Positions 8,126-14,307 of a stretch of 64,000 nt of DNA are shown one piece after another. Below the pieces are notes generated by a model. The model searched no databases and was not told the origin of the DNA. It worked only from the letters and a program-made list of their open reading frames with translations. Position numbers and translations under genes: made by a program. Location of the stretch: assembly GCA_031291325.1 (NCBI GenBank), contig JARLJG010000010.1, positions 1 through 64,000 of the forward strand, given 5' to 3'. Numbering within the stretch: position 1 is the stretch's first letter; each line of letters starts with the position of its first letter. This stretch comes from Burkholderiaceae bacterium (GTDB taxonomy: Bacteria > Pseudomonadota > Gammaproteobacteria > Burkholderiales > Burkholderiaceae_D).

Positions 8126-9460
8126 CTACTGGTCGGCCCATACGATCTTTTCAAACAATTGCCGCAAGCGATTTCCCCGTTGCGGATTCACCATCTGGGT
8201 GTAAGCGACTTTGCCGCCCAGGTATTGCTGAAAATTCGGACGCTGTTCGCGATTTTGCGAAGTCGGCCCGTGACGGATGCAGTTCGTCAGAATGGCTTTC
8301 AAAATGTCGAAATCCTTGCGCGCGATATTCGGATGGCGATTGACCACGATCCCGGTGACCTGCTGCCGCGTCCCGGCGCGCATCATGCGGGTTTTTCTGG
8401 TATTCACCGCAAAGCCTTCTTCGCGTGCAATGGCCGCCACTTGCACGTGAAAGCGATCCATTGCCTGCTCCAGCTCGGCATTGCCAGAGAAAACCAGATC
8501 GTCGGCGTAGCGGCTATAGCATGCATCCAGCGATTTCGCCAATGCGTCAAGCCGTATATCGAGGCGAAAGGCGCACAGGTTGGCGAGCGCGGGCGAACTC
8601 GGCGAGCCTTGCGGGAGATGCCGCGTCCTGTAGGCCATGCGCTCTTGCCGGGGCAATGCTTTCACAATTTCCGCTTGACCGAGCACGTGACTCGGCGTGC
8701 GATAGGTGCAGATCCGGGCCAGCGCCCCCGCCACATTGGTCGAGTAGCCCAGCTTTGCAAATAGCGCCTGCACTCTTGCGGCGGGAATGCTGGTGAAGAA
8801 ATTCTTCAGATCGATGCGTATTGCGACCCGTTTGCCGGCGTGCAACGCGGCATGTGTCACGCTGGAATGCGCGCGCCGAAAACCGTGCGCGGCTTGATGC
8901 GGAGGAATCAAGTCCAACAAATTTCGAAGTATCTGCGTTTGCATCGCGCGAAGGCGCGATTTGGGAATTTCGATCAGCCTCAATCCGCCGGATTTCTTTT
9001 CCAGCCAGCGATGGTGATAGTGTTGCAGCGCCGTCGTTGTAGCAGGATTGTCGCGCCATTGATCGGCGAACCAATCCAGATCGGCCAACGGTGTGTTCAA
9101 CCACCTCGCGAGATCGGCGGCGGTTGCGAGCGCTGGCAATGACAGCGCAGACAACCAGCGCGGCTGCTCGGTTGCAATCGGCAAGCTCAGGCAATAATGC
9201 GCGATTTGCGGCGCTTGACCGCCTGCTTTCCATGCATCGTTGAAGCTGCGATGGTCGAGGATCAATCCGGCAAGTTCATCCCGGCTGAAATAATAAAAAT
9301 TTTCTCCGGTCCGCTTGTGGATTGCCTTGCACAATGAGGGAATCCATCGCCACTTATGCCCAAACGCCCATGTTGCGCTTTCGATCAAGCCGGCAACACT
9401 CGCGTCGCGCGCAAGGAAGGTGTCAGCGAGTGCCAGCGCAACCAGTTTTTTGGGCGTCAT
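8126..9460 (-). CDS. Retron-type reverse transcriptase
   Basis: 444 residues from the ATG at 9460. Hallmarks of retron RTs are in order: HGFRRAHSSVTHAALH near 192-207 (the NAxxH-like motif, here with Thr-His), IDLKNFFTSI, LPQGSPSSPALAN, the catalytic YADD at 318-321, and the retron-specific VTGIVVN at 368-374. An N-terminal extension of roughly 150 residues precedes the RT core, including a DLARWLNTPLADLDWFAD segment, a layout known from myxobacterial retron Mx162. ATG 9460 is preferred over TTG 9496 because the latter lies inside the candidate ncRNA. RTs of this kind copy an adjacent RNA into branched msDNA and usually act in phage defence. No fused or adjacent effector is recognised, so the system may be of an orphan type. 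Confidence 0.88.
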   Translation of the reverse strand: MTPKKLVALALADTFLARDASVAGLIESATWAFGHKWRWIPSLCKAIHKRTGENFYYFSRDELAGLILDHRSFNDAWKAGGQAPQIAHYCLSLPIATEQPRWLSALSLPALATAADLARWLNTPLADLDWFADQWRDNPATTTALQHYHHRWLEKKSGGLRLIEIPKSRLRAMQTQILRNLLDLIPPHQAAHGFRRAHSSVTHAALHAGKRVAIRIDLKNFFTSIPAARVQALFAKLGYSTNVAGALARICTYRTPSHVLGQAEIVKALPRQERMAYRTRHLPQGSPSSPALANLCAFRLDIRLDALAKSLDACYSRYADDLVFSGNAELEQAMDRFHVQVAAIAREEGFAVNTRKTRMMRAGTRQQVTGIVVNRHPNIARKDFDILKAILTNCIRHGPTSQNREQRPNFQQYLGGKVAYTQMVNPQRGNRLRQLFEKIVWADQ

Positions 9461-9489
9461 TTGATCCGAAAATTGTGGGCGGCGGAGAG

Positions 9490-9634
9490 CCTTCAACCAG
9501 TCTTGTTATGCATGAGCAATTCTGCACAGCGTGCAGCGGCGCTCATGCGTTGCATTGCCTAGCCTAACATATCCCACGGGGTAGCCCCGTAGAGGCGTTT
9601 TATTACACGAGGTAACATCGCGCCGACTTGAAGG
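9490..9634 (-). ncRNA. Candidate retron msr-msd RNA
   Basis: Directly upstream of the RT on the same strand. The ends form an a1/a2-like pair: CCTTCAAGTC (minus, 9634-9625) and GACTGGTTGAAGG (minus, 9502-9490), 7 bp perfect then GTC/GAC across a 3-base bulge. Between them are a stem-loop ACGGGG-cta-CCCCGT (9590-9576) and a long two-part hairpin at 9548-9510: outer stem GCATGAGC with GCTCATGC, inner stem CTGCAC with GTGCAG. Size (145 bases), position and architecture fit a retron RNA. The usual branching-G context (AGC after a1) is not obvious, so boundaries are tentative. Confidence 0.55.
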
Positions 9635-9708
9635 ATCCGCCGCGTGGCTACGTTATTTGATTGCGGTGGAAGAGTCAATCGAAATTATTCGATGTTCAAA
9701 AGACGGCC

Positions 9709-10330
9709 TCAAGCGAATCGCGCGTGCTGCCCGATCGCGCAGATGCTTGCCGCGCCTGTATCCTCGAAGGCAATCGCTACCGGCAGAAAGCGCTCGATTA
9801 CGCCGGCATTGGTAATCGCGTGCTGCGATACGTTATCGGTCGTAAAGCGCCCCCCGCCCGCCAACGCAAACGGCAACATGATCTGATCCGCCAAATGTTC
9901 GCCCACGGCTGCGCCGGAGGCGACGTATTGCCGCACCTGGCCAATCAGCTTCTTCGCCACTGTTTCGGCGCGCACTTCCTTTTCGCCGAAGCCGCAAAAG
10001 ACCTCGGTGACGTGCTGGTGCTCAAGCGTCACCAGCAACGCGTTTCCCGGCCCTTGATCGCCGGACAAGCCACGAATCAGCAGTTGCGATTCGTCCCATC
10101 CCATGCTGGAGCCGACGCATTCCAACTCGCGTTTGGCGACATTGACTGGAACGCCCGCGACAAAGCTTTCCGCATAACCGTTCAGGCGTTCGCCGCGCGC
10201 CATCAAGTCGATTGCACTCAGTCGTTTGCACGGTTCGACGCGTGCGACGATTTCGCCGCCGCCAGCCGGATAAAAACCGAAGCGCTTCAACTCGAAATCC
10301 ACTTTTGCGCCCATTTGCGCCAGCACGCGG
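9709..10330 (-). pseudogene. rtcA: RNA 3'-terminal phosphate cyclase, N-terminally deleted remnant
   Basis: About 205 residues match the C-terminal two thirds of RtcA: KRFGFYPAGGGEIVARVEP, then HLADQIMLPFALAGGGRFTT and VIERFLPVAI to a natural stop. Intact RtcA is about 340 residues; the first 130 or so are missing and the frame runs directly into an rtcR fragment on the other strand at about 10330. RtcA cyclises RNA 3'-phosphates in RNA repair. No start codon with a ribosome site is present, so this is read as a pseudogene. Confidence 0.85.
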
Positions 10331-10835
10331 CCATATCGAACCGAACATCGACTACCTGCTCGCGCAGTTCAGCGCCGAAAACGGCCAGATTGTGCGCTTC
10401 AACAAAGAGGCGCGCGAACATTACATGCGCTTTGCGATGTCGGCAGAAGCGCTATGGGCGGGCAACTTCCGCGACTTGTCGGCCTCGGTGACGCGCATGG
10501 CGACGCTGGCCGATTCCGGTCGCATCACCGACGCCATCGTATCGGACGAAACCGCTCGCCTGAAAAAGCTGTGGCACCACTATGCGCGCACCGCCGAGCA
10601 AAACGATGTCGATCTGGAAGACTTGATGAGCGAATCGGATTTCCAGGAATTGGACTTGTTCGACGCCATGCAATTGCAAGCGGTGATCGGCGTGTGCCGC
10701 CGCTCGAGATCCATTTCCGACGCCGGACGCAAGCTGTTCGCCGCGTCCCGCAGCGCCAAGGCCAAACCCAACGATGCTGATCGCTTGAAGAAATATCTGG
10801 CGAAGTTCGGGTTGAGTTGGGATGGCCTGGCTTGA
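10331..10835 (+). pseudogene. rtcR: Sigma-54 activator RtcR, C-terminal remnant
   Basis: The frame from about 10331 encodes IEPNIDYLLAQFSAENG, then NKEAREHYMRFA, LWAGNFRDLSASVTRMATLA and a C-terminal region ending FGLSWDGLA. This is the end of the AAA+ domain and the DNA-binding end of RtcR, the activator of rtcBA. The N-terminal CARF-like sensor and the Walker motifs (over 300 residues) are absent. It abuts rtcA head to head with no gap, whereas intact loci have rtcB and the shared sigma-54 promoter between them. Confidence 0.82.
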
Positions 10836-10884
10836 GGCAGCTACAAAAAATAATCAACGGAAATAGTGGTCTCGATTCGCGCCA

Positions 10885-11080
10885 TCAAAAGCATCCAGAC
10901 TTCAAGCAGCACTTTTTAAAACGGCTTCCGTGAACCGCATGGGCAGGGATCGTTTCTACCCAGCTTTTCCACGAGTTCCTTGTCGCCATGCACGACGCGG
11001 TGGCCTTTCCCGACTTGCGTTTCGGATGGGAATCCCTTCTTACGCTTGCTTGTGACCTCGAAAGCACGCTTGTTCGTCAT
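10885..11080 (-). pseudogene. Small SEC-C motif protein interrupted by a frameshift
   Basis: From ATG 11080 the frame reads [18 protein letters not shown] and reaches [20 protein letters not shown], then stops at 10916. The shifted frame continues [12 protein letters not shown] to 10885. Joined by removing one C near 10925, the two give the canonical SEC-C zinc motif CPCGS-x-KKCC. As written the protein lacks the last two zinc ligands. SEC-C peptides of this size are typically accessory zinc-binding proteins of unknown role. A sequencing error is the alternative. Confidence 0.65.
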
Positions 11081-11162
11081 ATTTGGTATTCATGATATTT
11101 CTCCGTTCAATGCCCTCTTTGCGGTCGGCAGAGGGCGGGCCGATGATACTGCGGCGCCGATT

Positions 11163-11729
11163 TCAATCAAGCAATCGGCTATGGCGCGGCAAGGACGCAG
11201 CCAGGTAATCGTGCTGATCCGCCAAGACGTTCCTGCCGCTCAACAGGAAGTGCTCGTTGCGGCATGGCACGTAGGGCAGATACACCAATGGCCGAAAGTC
11301 ATGCACCAGCTTGTGGCCTTTCTTTTGGTTGCATGCGCGGCACGAGGTGACGCAATTCATCCAGGTGTCGCGGCCGCCGCGCACACGCGCCAGGATATGG
11401 TCGCGCGACAGTTTTCGGCGCGGGAATTTTTCTCCGCAATATGCGCAGGTATGGCGGTCGCGGCGGAACAGCAAATCGTTCTGGTCGCCCAGCGGCAATT
11501 CCACGCGCAGCTTGCGCGCCATGATTTCGCTGCCGGCAACCGCGATGATCGGCTTGACCGCGATGCGCGATTGCGCGCCGGAGCGCGAGTGCCCGCCGCG
11601 AAAAACGATTTCGCGTTCGCCCAAGTCCCACGCAACTTTCCCGGCCGCATAGTAACGCACCGCTTCTTGCGGGATAATCCATCCAAAAGGAGTTCCGGCG
11701 ATATCGAGCGCCAGAATCTGTGTATTCAT
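11163..11729 (-). CDS. HNH endonuclease family protein
   Basis: 188 residues. A zinc-ribbon HNH domain occupies the middle to C-terminal part: CAYCGEKFPRR, then LSRDHILARVRGG with the catalytic Asp-His, DTWMNCVTSCRACNQKKG with the second Cys pair and Asn. The first 90 residues (LALDIAGTPFGWIIPQEAVRYYAAGKVAW) form a domain common in betaproteobacterial HNH proteins. It starts 109 bases downstream of the tRNA-Leu gene at the end of the tRNA array. McrA-type nucleases share the fold, but no methylase or DNA-recognition partner is present, so the target is unknown. Confidence 0.82.
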   Translation of the reverse strand: MNTQILALDIAGTPFGWIIPQEAVRYYAAGKVAWDLGEREIVFRGGHSRSGAQSRIAVKPIIAVAGSEIMARKLRVELPLGDQNDLLFRRDRHTCAYCGEKFPRRKLSRDHILARVRGGRDTWMNCVTSCRACNQKKGHKLVHDFRPLVYLPYVPCRNEHFLLSGRNVLADQHDYLAASLPRHSRLLD

Positions 11730-11837
11730 TGCATCACCTGTGCCTCATTGGGTTGGTTTCGACAAAAATCAGGACGACAAGCCGCGCCTGGTTCGGCATA
11801 GCAAACAATCTGGAAAGGTCGGTTGGCGTGGAATCGA

Positions 11838-11921
11838 TGGTGCGCTCGGAGAGATTTGAACTCTCATGCCGTTGGGCGCCGGTTTCTAAAACCGGTGTGT
11901 CTGCCGTTCCACCACAAGCGC
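11838..11921 (-). tRNA. tRNA-Leu(TAG)
   Basis: Acceptor GCGCTTG pairs with CGAGCGC, discriminator A and encoded CCA. Anticodon stem CCGGT/ACCGG holds loop TTTAGAA (anticodon TAG). T-loop TTCAAAT is canonical and a short type II variable arm is present. It is the 3'-most gene of the array. Confidence 0.9.
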
Positions 11922-12114
11922 GTCTGAAGGGCTTTTCTGAAAAATCCGGGTTGCCTCCCGGGTACATGCAAACAAACTTTCGGATTGCATAACGGCTTTG
12001 CGCACGCCGGATTGTTCCCGGTGGCGCCGACGCAAGCTTCCACGAACCCTATCGTGGGAACTGCAGGATCTCGCAGCGGCGCGACGCGCGCATGATCGTG
12101 ATGTGAATAAGTTC

Positions 12115-12190
12115 TGGCGCACCGTATCGGTTTCGATCCGACTGCCTCCGCCGTGACAGGGCGGCGCTCTCCCGATTGAGCTAACGGTGC
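12115..12190 (-). tRNA. tRNA-Asp(GTC), atypical T-loop
   Basis: Perfect acceptor GCACCGT/ACGGTGC, discriminator G73 (an Asp identity base), CCA encoded. Anticodon stem CCGCC/GGCGG with loop CTGTCAC. The T-loop is ATCGAAA: base 54 is A instead of the near-universal T. Confidence 0.8.
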
Positions 12191-12209
12191 ATGATTTGGC
12201 GTCACGCCG

Positions 12210-12425
12210 TTACGCCGCTTTCGCCTCTTCGAGCAGCGCAACCTGCTTGCGAATGTAGCGCATAAATAATATGGCGCGATCCTTGGCAAGAAACGTCGCG
12301 TTGCCGGTGTCGGAAATCGGCACCGGGAACTCGAACCCGCCGTCCGTTCGGTACCATAGTTCGGAGTCTTTGTAATGGATGAAGGTGACGTGCTTGTCCC
12401 CCACGACCATTTCCTTGATGTCCAC
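12210..12425 (-). CDS. Hypothetical small protein encoded inside the tRNA array
   Basis: 71 residues from GTG 12425 (MDIKEMVVGDKHVTF onward). The perfect Shine-Dalgarno AGGAGGTGA at 12439-12431 sits 8 bases before this GTG; GTG 12431 overlaps it and ATG 12410 would be too far. The sequence contains FEFPVPISDTGNATFLAKDR and LFMRYIRKQVALLEE; I do not recognise a named family, although the unusually strong ribosome site is phage-like. It lies between tRNA-Pro and tRNA-Asp on the same strand, so it would share their transcript. Confidence 0.65.
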   Translation of the reverse strand: MDIKEMVVGDKHVTFIHYKDSELWYRTDGGFEFPVPISDTGNATFLAKDRAILFMRYIRKQVALLEEAKAA

Positions 12426-12455
12426 ACTCACCTCCTCTCATTGACTGATTAAAAT

Positions 12456-12534
12456 TGGTCTGGGCGGCAGGATTTGAACCTGCGTCCTCCCGCTTCCAAG
12501 GCGGGCCGTCTGACCGGACTGACAATACACCCAG
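12456..12534 (-). tRNA. tRNA-Pro(TGG)
   Basis: Acceptor CTGGGTG/CGCCCAG with the C1-G72 pair usual for bacterial tRNA-Pro, A73 and CCA. Anticodon stem CCCGC/GCGGG, loop CTTGGAA (anticodon TGG). T-arm GCAGG-TTCAAAT-CCTGC is canonical. Confidence 0.9.
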
Positions 12535-12620
12535 ATGAAAATGGCGCAACGCACGCCTTGCGGCGCTGACCGAAGTGAGGTTCGGCCCGACTTGCGTCGC
12601 GTTGCATAAACTTGAATAGA

Positions 12621-12696
12621 TGGACCCGCCTGCAGGGATCGAACCTGCGACCTCGACGTTCGTAATGTCGCGCTCTTCCGGCTGAGCTAAGGCGAG
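12621..12696 (-). tRNA. tRNA-Arg(ACG), atypical
   Basis: Acceptor CTCGCCT/AGGCGGG, CCA encoded, T-arm GCAGG-TTCGATC-CCTGC. Anticodon loop TTACGAA gives ACG. Oddities: C1 start with a T2-G71 wobble, an A31-C39 mismatch at the base of the anticodon loop, and T73 where arginine tRNAs usually have A or G. Confidence 0.78.
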
Positions 12697-12705
12697 AAAA
12701 ATTGA

Positions 12706-12779
12706 AGTGGGGTGCCGGATTCGAACCGGCGCACGACGGTTTTGCAGACCGCGCCATTAGGCCGCTTTGGTAACCCCAC
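12706..12779 (-). tRNA. tRNA-Cys(GCA)
   Basis: Acceptor GTGGGGT/ACCCCAC, discriminator T73 (the Cys identity base), anticodon stem GCGGT/ACCGT with loop CTGCAAA (GCA), T-arm GCCGG-TTCGAAT-CCGGC. The genome continues TCA instead of CCA after base 73. Confidence 0.87.
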
Positions 12780-12788
12780 ATGAAACAC

Positions 12789-12864
12789 TGGCATCCCGGG
12801 AGGGCATCGAACCCCCAACCTTCGGTTTTGGAGACCGCTACTCTGCCAATTGAGCTACCGAGAT
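12789..12864 (-). tRNA. tRNA-Trp(CCA)
   Basis: Acceptor ATCTCGG/CCGGGAT, G73 and encoded CCA, anticodon stem GCGGT/ACCGA with loop CTCCAAA (anticodon CCA), T-loop TTCGATG. A1-T72 and G73 are tryptophan identity elements. Confidence 0.9.
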
Positions 12865-12872
12865 AGAGAAAC

Positions 12873-12948
12873 TGGTGCTTGCCCCTGGTTACGATCCAGA
12901 TACCTCCACCTTATCGAGATGGCGCTCTACCGATTGAGCTACGCAAGC
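12873..12948 (-). tRNA. tRNA-Ile(GAT), degenerate features
   Basis: Acceptor GCTTGCG/GGCAAGC with a G7-G66 mismatch, A73, CCA. Anticodon stem CCATC/GGTGG holds loop TCGATAA, giving anticodon GAT only if base 33 is C instead of the universal T. T-loop ATCGTAA also has A54. It may be a decaying or unusual tRNA; the isotype is tentative. Confidence 0.62.
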
Positions 12949-12960
12949 CTGAAAATATTT

Positions 12961-13037
12961 TGGGGTGACCGTAGAGGTTTGAACTCTCGACCCTTGGATC
13001 CACATTCCAATGCTCTTCCTACTGAGCTACGGCCACC
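12961..13037 (-). tRNA. tRNA-His(GTG)
   Basis: Carries the histidine-specific extra G at -1 opposite C73, then acceptor GTGGCCG/CGGTCAC and CCA. Anticodon stem TTGGA/TCCAA, loop ATGTGGA (GTG). T-loop TTCAAAC with one G49-A65 mismatch in the stem. Confidence 0.88.
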
Positions 13038-13224
13038 CCAAAAAATTCTCAATTGATTTCATCAGCGGAGCCAGGCGCGGGTAAGGGGCGACGTCCCACT
13101 CCGAGGGTTCGCCCGTTACGGTTTGATTTCCCAGCGACCGCAACGCCGTAGCCTGGGAAACCCGGAGCGCATGATCGTTCGGGGTTGCGGACCCGAACCA
13201 AAGCCGCGCCTGGTCGTGATGAAC

Positions 13225-13301
13225 TGGTCGCCCTTCCGTGCATCGAACACGGGACCTGCCGATTATGAGCCGGCTGCTCTGACCGTCTGAGCTAAAGGGC
13301 A
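13225..13301 (-). tRNA. tRNA-Met/Ile2(CAT)
   Basis: Acceptor TGCCCTT/AAGGGCG with a T1-G72 wobble, A73, CCA. Anticodon stem GCCGG/TCGGC, loop CTCATAA as in elongator Met. T-arm CCGTG-TTCGATG-CACGG. Sequence alone does not separate elongator Met from lysidine-modified Ile2. Confidence 0.82.
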
Positions 13302-13428
13302 AAAATGGATGTTGCTGCTGGATGTGACGCAGTGGACAGCAATCCACAACGAAATGCGCCTTGCAATCTCAGGGCAAAACGACTCCCTGGCTGGGCCATT
13401 GCGCCTTTTTTGAAAGCGCATTTCATTG

Positions 13429-13504
13429 TGGAGCGGAAAGCGGGGTACGATCCCGCAGCCTCGACCTTGGCAAGGTCGCGCTCTGCCAGTTGAGCTATTT
13501 CCGC
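13429..13504 (-). tRNA. tRNA-Gly(GCC)
   Basis: Acceptor GCGGAAA/TTTCCGC, T73, CCA. Anticodon stem CGACC/GGTCG with loop TTGCCAA, as in canonical bacterial tRNA-Gly. The T-loop ATCGTAC has A54. It is the promoter-proximal gene of the array. Confidence 0.88.
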
Positions 13505-13575
13505 GCCGCTCCACCCACACTGGCAAATGTCGTGAGGGACACTTGCCAATACAGGCGGAGTAAAACCTTTCCAAA

Positions 13576-13588
13576 TTGTTAAAGATCA
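13576..13588 (-). promoter_or_regulatory. rrn-like boxA in the leader of the tRNA array
   Basis: On the minus strand the sequence TGATCTTTAACAA lies 72 bases before tRNA-Gly. It closely matches the boxA antitermination element of ribosomal RNA leaders (TGCTCTTTAACA in Escherichia coli). It suggests a Nus-factor-modified transcript for the whole array. Confidence 0.6.
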
Positions 13589-13703
13589 CAACGTCGTTCC
13601 CGAGTTGTTCGGGCGACGGCCTCAAACTAAAAGGGCTTCGCTGCGCGATCGCCTCGCCGATGTTTGTCGGCCAACGCAATCGCCTGGGGACGCCGGTAAA
13701 ACA

Positions 13704-13743
13704 AAAAGCCCGGAGTCCTTTTTATCGGAGCATCCGGGCTTTT
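13704..13743 (-). terminator. Rho-independent terminator, bidirectional
   Basis: An 11-bp stem, AAAAGCCCGGA (13704-13714) with TCCGGGCTTTT (13733-13743). On the minus strand it ends in TTTTTGTTTT, so it ends the small reverse transcript from about 14062 and insulates the tRNA array that begins further left. Confidence 0.8.
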
Positions 13744-13767
13744 GGCCTTGACCTTGCGGTCTGTCGC

Positions 13768-13875
13768 TTAGGTTTTATCCATTTGCGACACGAGGTTTTC
13801 GAGACCTCCGGATACTGTGTTTCCAATCTGCCCCATTAAAGCGGGAATCATGCTTTGCTGCGGGTTTTGCTTCAT
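13768..13875 (-). CDS. Candidate 35-residue peptide
   Basis: An open frame MKQNPQQSMIPALMGQIGNT, then VSGGLENLVSQMDKT, ends 25 bases before the terminator at 13743. The Gly-rich amphipathic centre looks like a folded small protein more than random translation. It overlaps, in another frame, the 96-residue frame 13775-14062. No clear ribosome site is seen. Confidence 0.3.
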   Translation of the reverse strand: MKQNPQQSMIPALMGQIGNTVSGGLENLVSQMDKT

Positions 13876-14062
13876 GTTGATTAATCGAGACGACGCACAA
13901 CGCATTGGCGCCAGCAATAAAGCGCGAGGCTTGATACGCCTTCGTGCCGTATGCGCCGGTGCGTGTTGCGGTCAAGTTCGATGGCCGTTTTGCGAGTGCG
14001 CCGCGCAGTGCGACCAGCGACAACAGACCGAGCGCTGGGCGCTCTATCTTGGTCATCTGCAT
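13775..14062 (-). CDS. Hypothetical small basic protein
   Basis: 96 residues from ATG 14062 (MQMTKIERPALGLLSLVALR onward), with a hydrophobic segment near the start and a basic C-terminus. An upstream GTG in frame is an alternative start. It lies divergent from the XRE gene at 14308 and shares its operator-bearing intergenic region; a terminator follows 30 bases after the stop. It overlaps the 35-residue frame at 13768-13875, so only one of them may be real, or a frameshift joins them. No family is recognised. Confidence 0.4.
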   Translation of the reverse strand: MQMTKIERPALGLLSLVALRGALAKRPSNLTATRTGAYGTKAYQASRFIAGANALCVVSINQHEAKPAAKHDSRFNGADWKHSIRRSRKPRVANG

Positions 14063-14200
14063 GGGTCGATTTGCTTGCACGGTAGTCTCTCGGTTCAATA
14101 GTTACGTCAGTTATTCGGTTAATTTACACATCGCTGTTTCTGCGAGTGATTCCATTCTCACACAAGAAATTTCATAAAACAAGTCACTCAGGAAAATTTC

Positions 14201-14257
14201 TTTGCATGGGATGCAAACAATTTGCATGATTGACGTTTATTTGCAACACATGCAAAT
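14201..14257. promoter_or_regulatory. TTTGCA operator cluster upstream of the XRE gene
   Basis: Two perfect inverted repeats, TTTGCAT-ggg-ATGCAAA (14201-14217) and ATTTGCA-acaca-TGCAAAT (14239-14257), with an extra half-site ATTTGCAT at 14220-14227. A -35-like TTGACG is at 14230. The layout fits autoregulation by the XRE protein and control of the divergent gene. Confidence 0.65.
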
Positions 14258-14307
14258 CGATGCTGGACGCTGTAAAATGGCTGCCGTCGTAGTGAGGTAC
14301 GACAAAC

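Noticed and set aside
9461-9496. TTG start at 9496 for the RT
   Set aside because: It lies within the candidate a2 region and has no ribosome site; ATG 9460 is better.
12535-12620. Possible extra tRNA between tRNA-Arg and tRNA-Pro
   Set aside because: GCAACGC/GCGTTGC can pair but no T-loop, anticodon arm or CCA can be laid out.
13040-13224. Possible extra tRNA between tRNA-Met and tRNA-His
   Set aside because: Only a TTTCCCAG/CTGGGAAA hairpin is present; no cloverleaf fits.
11838-13504. CRISPR array
   Set aside because: The repeated TGAGCTA-like strings are D-arms of tRNA genes and there is no regular repeat-spacer pattern.
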